DNA from: Flavobacterium ardleyense
Lineage (GTDB): Bacteria; Bacteroidota; Bacteroidia; Flavobacteriales; Flavobacteriaceae
Direction: 5' to 3'
Length of the DNA stretch: 64,000 bases
NCBI RefSeq assembly: GCF_033547075.1
Contig: NZ_CP137891.1
Span: 1,054,001 to 1,118,000 of the forward strand
Part shown: positions 36,439 through 45,159 of the stretch, in pieces
How the letters are laid out: every line of letters starts with the position of its first letter
Numbering within the stretch: the first letter of the stretch is position 1
Made by a program: the position numbers and the translations under genes
The notes under the pieces: model-generated
What the model was told of the DNA's origin: nothing
What the model saw: only the letters and a program-made list of their open reading frames with translations
Database searches by the model: none

Positions 36439-38211
36439 TTAAATGGTTCTTTGCAAAACATTTTGAAGACTATTAACGTCCAAACCGCACATATATTGTT
36501 GTTCTGCGACCGTCGCGTGCTCAACGAAATGATCTGGAATTCCAATGATCTGAATTTTTGCTTTATAATCATATAAATGTGCAAATTCGGATATAGCGCT
36601 TCCAAAGCCTCCTTTGACAACGCCTTCTTCCAATGTAATGAGAGAATTGAACTTTTGAAAAATCTCATGCAGCAGATTTTCGTCCAAAGGTTTAATGAAA
36701 GCAAAATCAAAATGAGCAAAGTTTTCAGCGTTTTCCAACAAATTTATTGCTTCAATCATATTATTGCCTATAAATCCATTGGAAAGAATGGCGACTTTGT
36801 TTCCTTCTTTTAGTTGAGTGGCTTTTCCGATTACAATTTCTCTAAAAGCAACTGGAAACTCAGGATCTATTCCTCTACCTTTTGGATATCTGATAGCGAT
36901 TGGATTTTTTAAGCCCAATTGTGCGGTATAAAGTATATTTCGAAATTCACTTTCGTTAAGTGGACTGTAGATAATCAAATTTGGAATGCATCTCAAATAA
37001 GCTATATCAAAAACACCTTGATGGGTTGCGCCATCTTCGCCTACAAGCCCTGCGCGATCTAGACACAAAATTACCGGAAGGTTTTGCAATGCGATGTCAT
37101 GAATAATTTGGTCGTACGCGCGCTGCATAAATGTGCTGTAAATAGTACAAAAGACTATCATTCCTTGAGTTGCCATTCCTGCGGCGAATGTTACTGCGTG
37201 CTGCTCCGCGATCCCCACATCAAAAGCTCTATTTGGAAATTCTTCCATCATATATTTGAGCGAACTTCCTGTGGGCATTGCAGGAGTAATTCCGATGATT
37301 CTTTTATTCTTTCGAGCTAATTCAACCAAAGTTAATCCAAAAACATCTTGGAATTTTGGCGGAAGATTTTGAGATTCTTGCTGAATGATTAAACCGGTTA
37401 ACTTATCGAATTTTCCAGGTGCGTGGTATTGCACTTGATGTTCTTCTGCTTGTTGCAGTCCCTTTCCTTTTTTCGTGATTACGTGGAGAAACTTTGGACC
37501 TTTTACGGTTTTTAGTCGCTGTAATTCAGAAATTAATAACGGCAAATCATGGCCGTCAATCGGGCCGGAGCAGTCAAAATTCAGGGACTTTATCATATTA
37601 TTTTGCCGAGGATTTTTTCCTTCCTTGATGGCAGTAAAGTAATTTTTTAGCGCGCCAACACTAGGATCGATTCCGATGGCATTGTCGTTGAGAATTACCA
37701 AGATGTTTGCGTCTGTTACTCCTGCGTGGTTTAGACCTTCAAAAGCCATTCCTGATGCAATAGAGGCGTCGCCAATGACTGCGATATGTTGTTTTTCTAA
37801 TTCACCCTTCAGCTGAGAGGCTATTGCCATTCCCAAAACTGCCGAAATCGAAGTTGAAGAGTGTCCAACGCCAAAAGCGTCGTAAATACTTTCGGTGATT
37901 TTCGGAAAGCCTGAGATTCCGTTGAGTTGTCTATTCGAATCAAAGGCATCTCTTCTGCCGGTTAGAATCTTGTGTCCATAAGCCTGATGGCCTACATCCC
38001 AAACCAACAAATCTGTTGGAGTATTGAAGACATAATGTAGTGCGATAGTAAGTTCGACCACGCCAAGGCTTGCGCCAAGATGTCCTTCTTTTGTAGCGAC
38101 AATATCGATGATAAAAGCACGCAATTCTGCAGCTAACTCTATGAGTTGTGCTGAGTTCAAATGCCGCAAATCTGCAGGAGAATTGATGTTTTTGAGTAAA
38201 TCTGTAGACAT
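36439..38211 (-). CDS. dxs: 1-deoxy-D-xylulose-5-phosphate synthase
   Basis: This 590-residue enzyme starts at MSTDLLKNINSPADLRHL, five codons inside the longest frame. The TPP-binding motif GDASIASGMAFEGLNHAG...NILVILNDN and the EGHLGASLG and HQAYGHKILTGR blocks are diagnostic. The C-terminal transketolase half has EQHAVTFAAGMA and LCLDRAGLVGEDG. It condenses pyruvate and glyceraldehyde-3-phosphate, the first step of the MEP isoprenoid route, using TPP. It is divergent from tadA. Confidence 0.96.
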   Translation of the reverse strand: MSTDLLKNINSPADLRHLNSAQLIELAAELRAFIIDIVATKEGHLGASLGVVELTIALHYVFNTPTDLLVWDVGHQAYGHKILTGRRDAFDSNRQLNGISGFPKITESIYDAFGVGHSSTSISAVLGMAIASQLKGELEKQHIAVIGDASIASGMAFEGLNHAGVTDANILVILNDNAIGIDPSVGALKNYFTAIKEGKNPRQNNMIKSLNFDCSGPIDGHDLPLLISELQRLKTVKGPKFLHVITKKGKGLQQAEEHQVQYHAPGKFDKLTGLIIQQESQNLPPKFQDVFGLTLVELARKNKRIIGITPAMPTGSSLKYMMEEFPNRAFDVGIAEQHAVTFAAGMATQGMIVFCTIYSTFMQRAYDQIIHDIALQNLPVILCLDRAGLVGEDGATHQGVFDIAYLRCIPNLIIYSPLNESEFRNILYTAQLGLKNPIAIRYPKGRGIDPEFPVAFREIVIGKATQLKEGNKVAILSNGFIGNNMIEAINLLENAENFAHFDFAFIKPLDENLLHEIFQKFNSLITLEEGVVKGGFGSAISEFAHLYDYKAKIQIIGIPDHFVEHATVAEQQYMCGLDVNSLQNVLQRTI

Positions 38212-38248
38212 AAAACAAATGTACAACTTGAATTAGTATTTTTGTAAT

Positions 38249-38692
38249 ATGGAGAACATTTATACCGACGAATATTTTATGAAAAAGGCTTTGCAAGAAG
38301 CAGAATATGCATTGGCAAAAGGTGAAATTCCCATTGGAGCAGTAGTCGTAGTTAACGATCGAATTATCGCCAGATCGCACAATCTCACCGAAATGCTAAC
38401 GGATGTCACTGCTCACGCCGAAATGCAAGCAATCACGTCTGCTGCCAACTATCTCGGTGGAAAATATTTGAAAGAATGTGTAATGTATATCACAGTCGAA
38501 CCTTGTCAAATGTGTGCGGGTGCTTTGTATTGGAGTCAGATTACCAAGATTGTTTATGGCGCTTCTGATAATAAACGTGGTTATACTTCGATGGGTGGGA
38601 AGTTGCATCCGAAAACGGTCGTGGTTTCTGGAGTTATGGAAGAGGAGTGCGGGACTATGATGAAGCGTTTTTTTGAGGATAAGAGGAGGTAG
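38249..38692 (+). CDS. tadA: tRNA-specific adenosine deaminase (nucleoside deaminase family)
   Basis: This 147-residue protein has zinc ligands HAE (His56, catalytic Glu58) and PCQMC (Cys86, Cys89), plus KGEIPIGAVVV and TAHAEMQAI typical of TadA. It converts A34 to inosine in tRNA-Arg. The closest alternative is a guanine or cytosine deaminase with the same fold. A TATTTTTG -7 element ends at 38244, 5 nt before the ATG, so the mRNA may be leaderless. It is divergent from dxs. Confidence 0.85.
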   Translation: MENIYTDEYFMKKALQEAEYALAKGEIPIGAVVVVNDRIIARSHNLTEMLTDVTAHAEMQAITSAANYLGGKYLKECVMYITVEPCQMCAGALYWSQITKIVYGASDNKRGYTSMGGKLHPKTVVVSGVMEEECGTMMKRFFEDKRR

Positions 38693-39016
38693 GGTTCATA
38701 GTATTTTTTGTAGATTTTGATTACGCTTATACTTGTCTTCCTGACGAAGGTAGGATATCATTGGAAGCTCAATCTAATCTGTAGTTTTTCGTAAATGTTT
38801 TAGTAACCATCCTTAATAATGCGTGTTTGCGAAGCAAATCACATAATCCAACTCAATGTTGCTTCAGATGCTTGCTTGTATAATAGAAGTAGTGTTTTTA
38901 CAATTCCACTATTAGACTAATTAAAAACCAAATACAAAGCCAATATTATGTGATATGCTTCGCTTGATTGCTTTGCCCGGACGTTGGCCTTTTTAAGAAC
39001 TAAAGTTTGCAAGCTG
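38693..39016. other. Non-coding gap with a long inverted repeat
   Basis: No gene is visible in this interval of about 320 bases. It contains 19-nt arms at 38829-38847 and 38945-38963, which are reverse complements except for one base, separated by 97 nt (see the repeat entry). The remaining sequence is AT-rich. Confidence 0.5.
38829..38963. repeat. Inverted repeat of 19 bp flanking a 97-nt core (MITE-like)
   Basis: The left arm GCGAAGCAAATCACATAAT and right arm ATTATGTGATATGCTTCGC pair over 18 of 19 positions. The core has a smaller complementary pair (TAGTG / CACTA) and no coding capacity. It could be a small mobile remnant or a large RNA hairpin. No target-site duplication was recognised. 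Confidence 0.45.
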
Positions 39017-40105
39017 CTAGCGGAAATTTTTGATTTCAATTAAAGCTTTTTCAACACTTTCGTGGTAAGAAATTTTATCTTTATTATCGTTATAATAATT
39101 CAGGTGTTTTAGAATAATTGGAATGTAAATAAAATTATTTTTTAACACGTGATGTTCAAATAAAAATTTACTTCCTTCTGTATTCCCAAGATTAGAGGCC
39201 AGTATAATTTCACCTGCTCTTACAAAATGCTCATATAAACATATTTTCCAATTTGAATATCCCTGATTCTCCATTGACAATTTTATGGGTGGGAAGAGGA
39301 AGCTTGAATCGTCAATTAATTTCTGATTTATATTGTCAATTATATGATTTACAAAAGAATGTCCAAATTCATGTGTAGCTAATGTTAAGATAGCACTTTG
39401 ATTAGAGAAGTTTGTTATGTTTTTTTCAACATCAACTCCACCAAAACTGCCAAAGAAATTATAGACATTATTGTCTAAATTTGGACCGAACCCCATTCCG
39501 CTCGGAATTAATAAAGAAGGATTTAAAATGAACGACTTTTTATCATATTGATTATAAAAAAGTTGCATTTCAGTTACAAATCTTTGCTCAGGGAGGTTAT
39601 TTTCTACTTCACTAATTACTCTTTTATATAAATGTTCATTCTTATTTAAAAAATTATCAAAAGCGATTTTTACATAAAATTTGTTTAGGTCGGAGATTAC
39701 TTCTTTAGTAATTTTTCTTTTTTCCTTTATTGATAAATCATCTTCGTAGCTTATAAAGTCATCCGAAGGAATATCGTCATTTAATTGTGCGTTTGGAAAA
39801 TCTTCAAGTTGTGCGAACAACCAAATGTAGCTGCTTAAACCCTCATTTTGATTTACTTTTTTAAAATTTTCAAGTAGATCGTCATCTATAAAAGTTTTAA
39901 AATTGTTATATGTAGCGAGCTGAAACTTCTGATTTTCCCAAATCAGTGTGCTATCACCATTTTCGAAAGAGCTACCAAAATCAACTAACCAACATCTTAA
40001 CGCAGCAAATTCAACGTTTTTATTTACAGAAACTGTTATTTGTTTTGCCTGAGGAAATGCGCTGATTGAAAATATAATTAGCAAAGTGAGTATCAAATTT
40101 TTCAT
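39017..40105 (-). CDS. DUF4932 family exported protein with HExxH metal motif
   Basis: This 362-residue protein has signal peptide MKNLILTLLIIFSISAFPQ. The middle holds LATHEFGHSFVN, a zinc-metalloprotease-type HExxH motif (His245, Glu246, His249), with a conserved acidic lead-in (VKVKFAFDNF-like helices) upstream. It resembles the DUF4932 family of Bacteroidetes. It may be an exported gluzincin-like peptidase, but no substrate is known. A later Glu that would be the third metal ligand is likely in the helix after VRAGEIILASNLGNTEG. Gaps of over 300 bases lie on both sides, so it stands alone. Confidence 0.72.
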   Translation of the reverse strand: MKNLILTLLIIFSISAFPQAKQITVSVNKNVEFAALRCWLVDFGSSFENGDSTLIWENQKFQLATYNNFKTFIDDDLLENFKKVNQNEGLSSYIWLFAQLEDFPNAQLNDDIPSDDFISYEDDLSIKEKRKITKEVISDLNKFYVKIAFDNFLNKNEHLYKRVISEVENNLPEQRFVTEMQLFYNQYDKKSFILNPSLLIPSGMGFGPNLDNNVYNFFGSFGGVDVEKNITNFSNQSAILTLATHEFGHSFVNHIIDNINQKLIDDSSFLFPPIKLSMENQGYSNWKICLYEHFVRAGEIILASNLGNTEGSKFLFEHHVLKNNFIYIPIILKHLNYYNDNKDKISYHESVEKALIEIKNFR

Positions 40106-40265
40106 TAGGATTTGATGATTATGTTTTAAATATTTTTCTTTTAAGGATTTTTTTTAAAGTGACTTTTTCAAATTTACCTTCAAGGTTTGAAAAAAACCTT
40201 GCAGGATATCAAAAATATTTTCACCCTTTAGCTAAATTATCCTAAGAACGAACTGCATTTTTTCA
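40106..40265. other. Non-coding spacer before a 15-bp minisatellite
   Basis: This is the left part of a 405-base gap between the DUF4932 gene and RNase G. It is A/T-rich with no gene, promoter pair or conserved RNA recognised. Confidence 0.5.
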
Positions 40266-40425
40266 ATATATAGTCCTACAATATACAATTCTACGATATA
40301 CATTATACAATCCTACATTATACAATCCTACAATATACAGTCATGCAATATACAGTCATACAATATACAGTTATACAATATACAATCCTACAATTTACAA
40401 TCCTACAATATACAGTCATACATTA
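40266..40425 (+). repeat. 15-bp tandem repeat array (minisatellite)
   Basis: About ten units with a period of 15 bp, consensus AATATACAGTCATAC and variants such as AATATACAATCCTAC; a few units have 14 bp. Units differ at positions 9-13 mostly, while the AATATACA core is kept. It is non-coding and lies between the DUF4932 gene and the RNase G gene. Confidence 0.85.
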
Positions 40426-40429
40426 GCGA

Positions 40430-40470
40430 GAATTTGTAGAGCAAAGCCGGAATAGCTGCCAAAAAAAAGA
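40430..40470 (+). repeat. Partial interspersed repeat (copy E)
   Basis: The sequence AAAGCCGGAATAGCTGCC followed by an A-run matches the 3' end of the family at 4964 and 32878. It has no 5' half, so it is a truncated copy. Confidence 0.4.
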
Positions 40471-40507
40471 GCAAAAAAAAACCGCTGATCTATCGATAGC
40501 GGTTTTA
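40471..40507 (-). terminator. Terminator of RNase G
   Basis: Minus strand AAAACCGCT / AGCGGTTTT around a short loop, ending in a run of T, 3 nt past the stop codon of the gene at 40511. Confidence 0.8.
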
Positions 40508-40510
40508 ATT

Positions 40511-42055
40511 TTATTCTGAAAGTTCTTTGCCTGTATTATCAAAGAAATGATATTCTAAAAACGTGTAAGCATCACGAGGTATTATTTTTACCCATTTTTT
40601 ATGCTCTAAGAACCACTTAGTTCGCTGGGATGGGAATCCCTTGGTGAGATATGCTTGGACAAATGGATGTACGTTGAGTACTATTTTGGCATTTGTTTTT
40701 AGCTGTCTTTCTAAGTCCATATTGATCTTATCAATAATCAAAATTGGTGCTTCGATTTCGCCGGCATTGTTATTCGGGTCTTCTTCGCGGGTTTTGATAT
40801 TGACTTCTGGACGTACCCTTTGTCGAGTAATTTGGATTAATCCAAATTTACTTGGCGGCAGGATTTTGTGTTTTGCCTTGTCATCGCTCATTTCGTCTCG
40901 TAAGAATTCGAAAAGTTTTTTGCGATTGTCAGGATTGGACATGTCGATAAAATCGACTACAATGATGCCTCCCATATCGCGCAGACGGAGCTGACGTGCA
41001 ATCTCTGCTGCGGCAATCATATTTACTTCGAGAGCAGTATCTTCTTGGTTTGTTGCCTTATTTGAGCGGTTTCCGCTGTTGACATCTATTACGTGTAGGG
41101 CCTCTGTGTGCTCTATGATTAGATAAGCACCTTTGCTCATCGACACTGTTTTTCCGAATGAAGTTTTGATCTGTCTTTCTATATTAAATTTTTCAAAAAT
41201 AGGAGTATCCTTTGATTGATAATACTTTACGATTGATTGTTTGGAAGGAGCTATTTCCTGTAGATAGTCCTTTGTTTCTTGGTACAACTCTTCATCATCA
41301 ATATGAATACCGCTAAAGGTATCATTGAATACGTCTCTAAGAATGGACGATGCTCGGTTGAGCTCGCCTAGAATTTTGGACGGATGATGAGCCGTAGGAA
41401 TTTTTTTACACATTGCGTCCCATCTATTCAAGAGGGTTTGCAAGTCTTTGTCTAGCTCTGCAACTTTCTTGCCCTCGGCTACTGTGCGTACGATGACGCC
41501 AAAGCCTTTTGGTCTTATTGATTGCACGAGTCTTTTAAGTCTGTCTTTTTCTTCCTTTTCTTCTATTTTTTGGGAAATAGAAATTCGATCCGAAAATGGC
41601 ACAAGTACGATGTACCTGCCGGCCAATGAAAGTTCAGAACTTATACGTGGTCCTTTGGTAGAAATAGGTTCTTTTACTACCTGAACCAGTAATGATTGAT
41701 TGGTGTTGAGAACATCTGTAATGCTGCCATCCTTGTCAATCTCTTTCTCAAACTGAAAATTTTTGAGATTGTAATCTTTAATTTTACCTGCGCTTACAAG
41801 TTTGATGAATTTTAACATCGAAGGAAGGTTTGGGCCCAAATCGTGGTAATGTAGAAAGGCATCTTTCTCGAAACCTACGTGTACAAATGCCGCATTGAGT
41901 CCAGCAACTGGTTTTCTGATTTTGGCGATAAATATATCACCCACCTGAAAGTTGCTTTTTTCTTCTTCTTTGTGTAATTCAATTAGTTTTCCATCTTTTA
42001 ATAAGGCAAAATCTACGGCTTCAGAACTTGATCTGATGATTAATTCTTTATTCAC
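40511..42055 (-). CDS. rng: Ribonuclease E/G family protein (GTG start)
   Basis: This 514-residue protein is best started at a GTG at 42055, which gives VNKELIIRSSSEAVDFALL, the usual family N-terminus; the longer ATG frame to 42091 adds an atypical extension. It has an S1-like RNA-binding domain (VGDIFIAKIRKPVAGLNAAFVHVG, residues about 38-110) and the metal-binding catalytic block (LHVIDVNSGNRS and GGIIVVDFIDM, with Asp residues). It processes rRNA precursors and decays mRNA. It lies about 265 nt from the basic 30-residue gene. Confidence 0.9.
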   Translation of the reverse strand: MNKELIIRSSSEAVDFALLKDGKLIELHKEEEKSNFQVGDIFIAKIRKPVAGLNAAFVHVGFEKDAFLHYHDLGPNLPSMLKFIKLVSAGKIKDYNLKNFQFEKEIDKDGSITDVLNTNQSLLVQVVKEPISTKGPRISSELSLAGRYIVLVPFSDRISISQKIEEKEEKDRLKRLVQSIRPKGFGVIVRTVAEGKKVAELDKDLQTLLNRWDAMCKKIPTAHHPSKILGELNRASSILRDVFNDTFSGIHIDDEELYQETKDYLQEIAPSKQSIVKYYQSKDTPIFEKFNIERQIKTSFGKTVSMSKGAYLIIEHTEALHVIDVNSGNRSNKATNQEDTALEVNMIAAAEIARQLRLRDMGGIIVVDFIDMSNPDNRKKLFEFLRDEMSDDKAKHKILPPSKFGLIQITRQRVRPEVNIKTREEDPNNNAGEIEAPILIIDKINMDLERQLKTNAKIVLNVHPFVQAYLTKGFPSQRTKWFLEHKKWVKIIPRDAYTFLEYHFFDNTGKELSE

Positions 42056-42320
42056 ACTGTAAATTTTTATCCAGACTTTAGGTTGCAACAATGTCTTCTC
42101 TTTCTATAGATAAAAAAGATTGTGTGTTGCTACCGAATCGTTCGGATGGATTAAACGTTTTTTTAAACAGGTATAATACCCGGGAAAGACCGTAAAAATA
42201 TAAAAACAAAAATCAGAAAATAGCCTTTATGCACAGAGTGCTTGGGGATATTCTCTGAGATTTGATGTTGTTAATACGTCTTCAATTTCAATGAACTTGA
42301 AAAAATAAAAAGTAGTTAGA

Positions 42321-42413
42321 CTATTTTTTCTTCTTGTGACGGTTAGCTCTCGCTCTTTTCTTTCTCTTGTGAGTAGCTACTTTATGTCTTTTTCTTTTCT
42401 TACCACTTGGCAT
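42321..42413 (-). CDS. 30-residue highly basic protein (conserved in Bacteroidetes)
   Basis: A 31-codon frame from ATG at 42413 encodes MPSGKKRKRHKVATHKRKKR and then ARANRHKKKK, more than half Lys/Arg. I recall the same small protein, next to hup and RNase G, in many Bacteroidetes, so its conservation suggests a real gene. Composition matches tiny ribosomal proteins and could be a ribosome- or nucleoid-associated factor. It is 29 nt from HU on the same strand. No database check was made. Confidence 0.75.
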   Translation of the reverse strand: MPSGKKRKRHKVATHKRKKRARANRHKKKK

Positions 42414-42442
42414 AGTTGTTCTTTTAGTGATTAATATTTAGT

Positions 42443-42733
42443 TTATTTTGCTTCATTATTTATTTTAACTCCCTCAACAAATACTTTTGCTGGTTTGAAA
42501 GCTGGAATATTGTGTGCTGGAATTTTTATTGTAGTATTCTTTGAAATGTTACGACCTGTTTTTTCAGCTCTAGTCTTGATGATAAAACTTCCGAAACCTC
42601 GTAAATAAACATTATCGCCTGTTTCTAGTGAATTTTTCACTTCATCCATAAAAGTTTCCACAGTCGCCTGAACATCTCCTTTTTCTAGACCTAATTTTTC
42701 TGAAATTTTAGCTACGATATCTGCTTTCGTCAT
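42443..42733 (-). CDS. hup: HU/IHF family DNA-binding protein
   Basis: This 96-residue protein has the HU fold: helix pair MTKADIVAKISEKLGLEKGDVQATVETFMDEV, the signature VYLRGFGSFIIKTRAEKTGRN (GFGSF), and the arm IPAHNIPAFKPAKVFVEGV. It binds and bends DNA as a nucleoid protein. A minus-strand TATATTTG -7 element lies at 42775-42782. It is followed by the 30-residue basic protein, perhaps in one transcript. Confidence 0.93.
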   Translation of the reverse strand: MTKADIVAKISEKLGLEKGDVQATVETFMDEVKNSLETGDNVYLRGFGSFIIKTRAEKTGRNISKNTTIKIPAHNIPAFKPAKVFVEGVKINNEAK

Positions 42734-42864
42734 TTTCTTATTTTTTAAAGATTGCTTATGAATTTTTGAGGTTGCAAATATATGAATTTAAAAAACAAAC
42801 TATCACGCTAAACAATTAAAATTTAACCACATAAACTTTTACATTTGTGTACTTTAATTTTACA

Positions 42865-43902
42865 ATGATTTTTTCTAACAGACTTATTAAGTGGTATTTA
42901 CAAAATAAGCGCAGTTTACCATGGCGCGAGACTATCGATCCTTATAGTATTTGGCTTTCAGAAATTATGCTTCAACAGACGCGAGTAGCGCAAGGTTTGT
43001 CATATTTTTTGTCGTTCAAAGAGCATTTTCCAACCGTAAATGATTTGGCTAGAGCCGATGAAGAAGTCGTTTTGAAGCTTTGGCAAGGACTTGGATACTA
43101 CTCTCGTGCGAGAAATTTGCACACTACTGCACGATACATTTCGTCTGAATTGGATTGTGTTTTTCCAGATAATTTTAAAGATTTATTAAAACTGAAAGGC
43201 GTTGGCGAATATACAGCGGCTGCAATAGCTTCCTTTTGTTATAATGAACCTGTGCCGGTAGTGGATGGAAATGTGTTCCGGGTTCTTGCTAGGTATTTTG
43301 ATATCGAAACAGACATTGCGCGACCTGCAGCTAAAAAGGAATTTGCAGCTTTGGCGGCACAATTGCTTCCAGAGAATGATGCTGCAACCTTCAATCAGGC
43401 TATTATGGAATTTGGCGCTTTGCAATGTGTGCCTCAAAACCCTGATTGTAGCGTTTGTGTTTTTAATGATTCTTGTCTTGCCTTAAAATTTAATAAGGTG
43501 ACACAGTTGCCAGTAAAGTCTAAGAAAGCAAAAGCTAGAATTAGACACTTTAATTATCTTGTTGCCGAAGATAGCGATGGAAATACGCAAATAGAGAAGC
43601 GAGTAGAGAAGGGAATTTGGCAAAACTTATATGATTTTCCGCTTTTGGAAACGGAGACTATTGCGCCTTTAAATATGGTTTCGGAAAAATTGGAAACAGA
43701 ATATTTTAACGACAACGAGGTTGTAGCAGTGGAGGATTTCGAATGTGATATTATTCATAAGTTGTCGCATCAGCATTTGCATATAAAGTTTTGGAAAGTA
43801 TCTGTAGAAGGAAATTTGCAAGAAGGTATTTCGGTTGAAAAGCTAAAACTTCTTCCGGTGCCGATTGTGATTCATAATTTTATTGAGAAAGCACTAGTGT
43901 AG
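42865..43902 (+). CDS. mutY: A/G-specific adenine glycosylase
   Basis: This 345-residue protein starts at MIFSNRLIKWYLQNKRSLPW. The endonuclease III fold has catalytic Glu33 (SEIMLQQT), helix-hairpin-helix LKLKGVGEYTAAAIASF, catalytic Asp134 (VVDGNVFR), and the iron-sulphur cluster Cys188, Cys195, Cys198, Cys204. The C-terminal NUDIX-like domain (about 230-345) recognises 8-oxoguanine. It removes A paired with 8-oxoG. It begins a run with ssb and gldD on the same strand. Confidence 0.95.
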   Translation: MIFSNRLIKWYLQNKRSLPWRETIDPYSIWLSEIMLQQTRVAQGLSYFLSFKEHFPTVNDLARADEEVVLKLWQGLGYYSRARNLHTTARYISSELDCVFPDNFKDLLKLKGVGEYTAAAIASFCYNEPVPVVDGNVFRVLARYFDIETDIARPAAKKEFAALAAQLLPENDAATFNQAIMEFGALQCVPQNPDCSVCVFNDSCLALKFNKVTQLPVKSKKAKARIRHFNYLVAEDSDGNTQIEKRVEKGIWQNLYDFPLLETETIAPLNMVSEKLETEYFNDNEVVAVEDFECDIIHKLSHQHLHIKFWKVSVEGNLQEGISVEKLKLLPVPIVIHNFIEKALV

Positions 43903-44069
43903 TATGTGACTACTTTATATTGTTGTAACCTGAATTCTTTCGGCGAAAGCCAAAAAATTTTTAAAAATCTCTACACTCGGAATTTGCAGCAAAGTTTAAC
44001 TACCTGCTTTTATTAGGAGTAAACTCAAAAACTGTATCTTTGAAATTGAACCCAAATTGATTATTTAGA

Positions 44070-44504
44070 ATGAATGGAACTCTTAATAAAGTGATGCTAA
44101 TTGGACACTTAGGTGAGGATGTAAAGATGCACTATTTTGACGGTGGAAACTGTATAGGCCGATTTTCGTTGGCTACTAACGAGGTTTATATTAATAAATC
44201 AAATGGAGAGAAAATTAATACTACCGAATGGCACAATCTTGTTGTGCGGAATAAAGCTGCCGAAGTTTGCGAAAAATACCTGACCAAGGGAGATAAAATT
44301 TATGTTGAAGGCCGGTTGCGATCTAGACAATGGCAAACTGAAGATGGAACACAGAAAAATACGGTTGAAATAATTGTTACTGAGTTTACCTTTCTCTCTA
44401 CTAAGAAAAATTTGGATGCTCAGAAGAGTGCAGCGCTACAGTCGGAAGAGATTCCTCAAAGTACTGAAACTCCCGCACGACCAATTAATGACTTGCCATT
44501 TTAA
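44070..44504 (+). CDS. ssb: Single-stranded DNA-binding protein
   Basis: This 144-residue protein has the OB-fold SSB start NKVMLIGHLGEDVKMHYF, then IGRFSLATNEVY, TEWHNLVV and KGDKIYVEGRLRSRQWQ. Its tail ends NDLPF, the conserved acidic-aliphatic-Phe tip for partner binding. It protects ssDNA in replication and repair. A TATCTTTG -7 element at 44035-44042 lies upstream. In F. johnsoniae, as I recall, gldE lies between this gene and gldD; here only 24 nt separate them. Confidence 0.95.
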   Translation: MNGTLNKVMLIGHLGEDVKMHYFDGGNCIGRFSLATNEVYINKSNGEKINTTEWHNLVVRNKAAEVCEKYLTKGDKIYVEGRLRSRQWQTEDGTQKNTVEIIVTEFTFLSTKKNLDAQKSAALQSEEIPQSTETPARPINDLPF

Positions 44505-44528
44505 TTTTAAATAAAAGAAGTACTTATA

Positions 44529-45080
44529 ATGATTAAACGTTTTTTATATATTTTCCTTCCGCTTGCGCTAATAGGCTGCAAGGAGGATGTTACACCAAAA
44601 CCTTCGGCTGAATTGCGACTTGATTATGTAGAGGCCGATTTTGTTCGATTTGAAAATGAATGTCCTTATAGTTTTGAAATTAATGATGATGCTATAATCA
44701 AGGGAAAAGGCAGTTGCAATTTCACCATTGATTATCCAAAGATGAAAGCCACCATTTTTTTGACCTATAAAGATGTGAACGGAAATATTAAATCGCATTT
44801 ACAAGACGCGCAGAAACTTACGTATGAGCATGTAATTAAGGCAGATGATATCGTAGAGCAACCTTATATTAATAGAGATAGTAAAGTTTACGGAATGTTC
44901 TATCAAGTGCAAGGAAATGCCGCGACAAATGCCCAATTTTATGTAACAGACAGTGTAAAACATTTTGTAACGGGATCTGTATATTTTTATGCAAAGCCAA
45001 ATTATGACTCTATAATGCCCGCCGCAGACTACATAAAAAATGATATGAGAATGATCATGGAAACCATGAAGTGGAAATAA
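44529..45080 (+). CDS. gldD: Gliding motility lipoprotein GldD
   Basis: This 183-residue lipoprotein has signal MIKRFLYIFLPLALIGC, Cys17 being lipidated, and the GldD body: PSAELRLDYVEADFVRFENECPYSFEIN, AYINKDSK-like block QPYINRDSKVYGMFYQVQGNAATNAQFYVTDS, and VTGSVYFYAKPNYDSIMPAADYIKND. GldD is needed for gliding and for T9SS function in F. johnsoniae. It is 24 nt after ssb with no gldE between, and ends at a clear terminator. Confidence 0.92.
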   Translation: MIKRFLYIFLPLALIGCKEDVTPKPSAELRLDYVEADFVRFENECPYSFEINDDAIIKGKGSCNFTIDYPKMKATIFLTYKDVNGNIKSHLQDAQKLTYEHVIKADDIVEQPYINRDSKVYGMFYQVQGNAATNAQFYVTDSVKHFVTGSVYFYAKPNYDSIMPAADYIKNDMRMIMETMKWK

Positions 45081-45100
45081 TCGAGGAGATCTATTCTAAC

Positions 45101-45140
45101 AAAAAATGCCCCAAGTGCTGAAACTTGGGGCATTTTGTTT
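45101..45140. terminator. Terminator between gldD and the HMA lipoprotein
   Basis: AAAATGCCCCAAGT and ACTTGGGGCATTTT form a perfect 14-bp stem around a 6-nt loop, with T/A runs on both sides. It serves gldD and the convergent gene at 45160. Confidence 0.85.
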
Positions 45141-45159
45141 ATAAAATCAGATATTAAAA

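Noticed and set aside
40266..40425. Possible CRISPR array
   Set aside because: The repeats are contiguous 15-bp units without spacers, and no cas gene is present.
40641..40994. 117-codon frame on the plus strand
   Set aside because: It is antisense to the catalytic part of RNase G.
42056..42091. Upstream extension of RNase G to an ATG
   Set aside because: The added residues precede the conserved VNKELIIRSSSEAVDF start; GTG at 42055 gives the family length.
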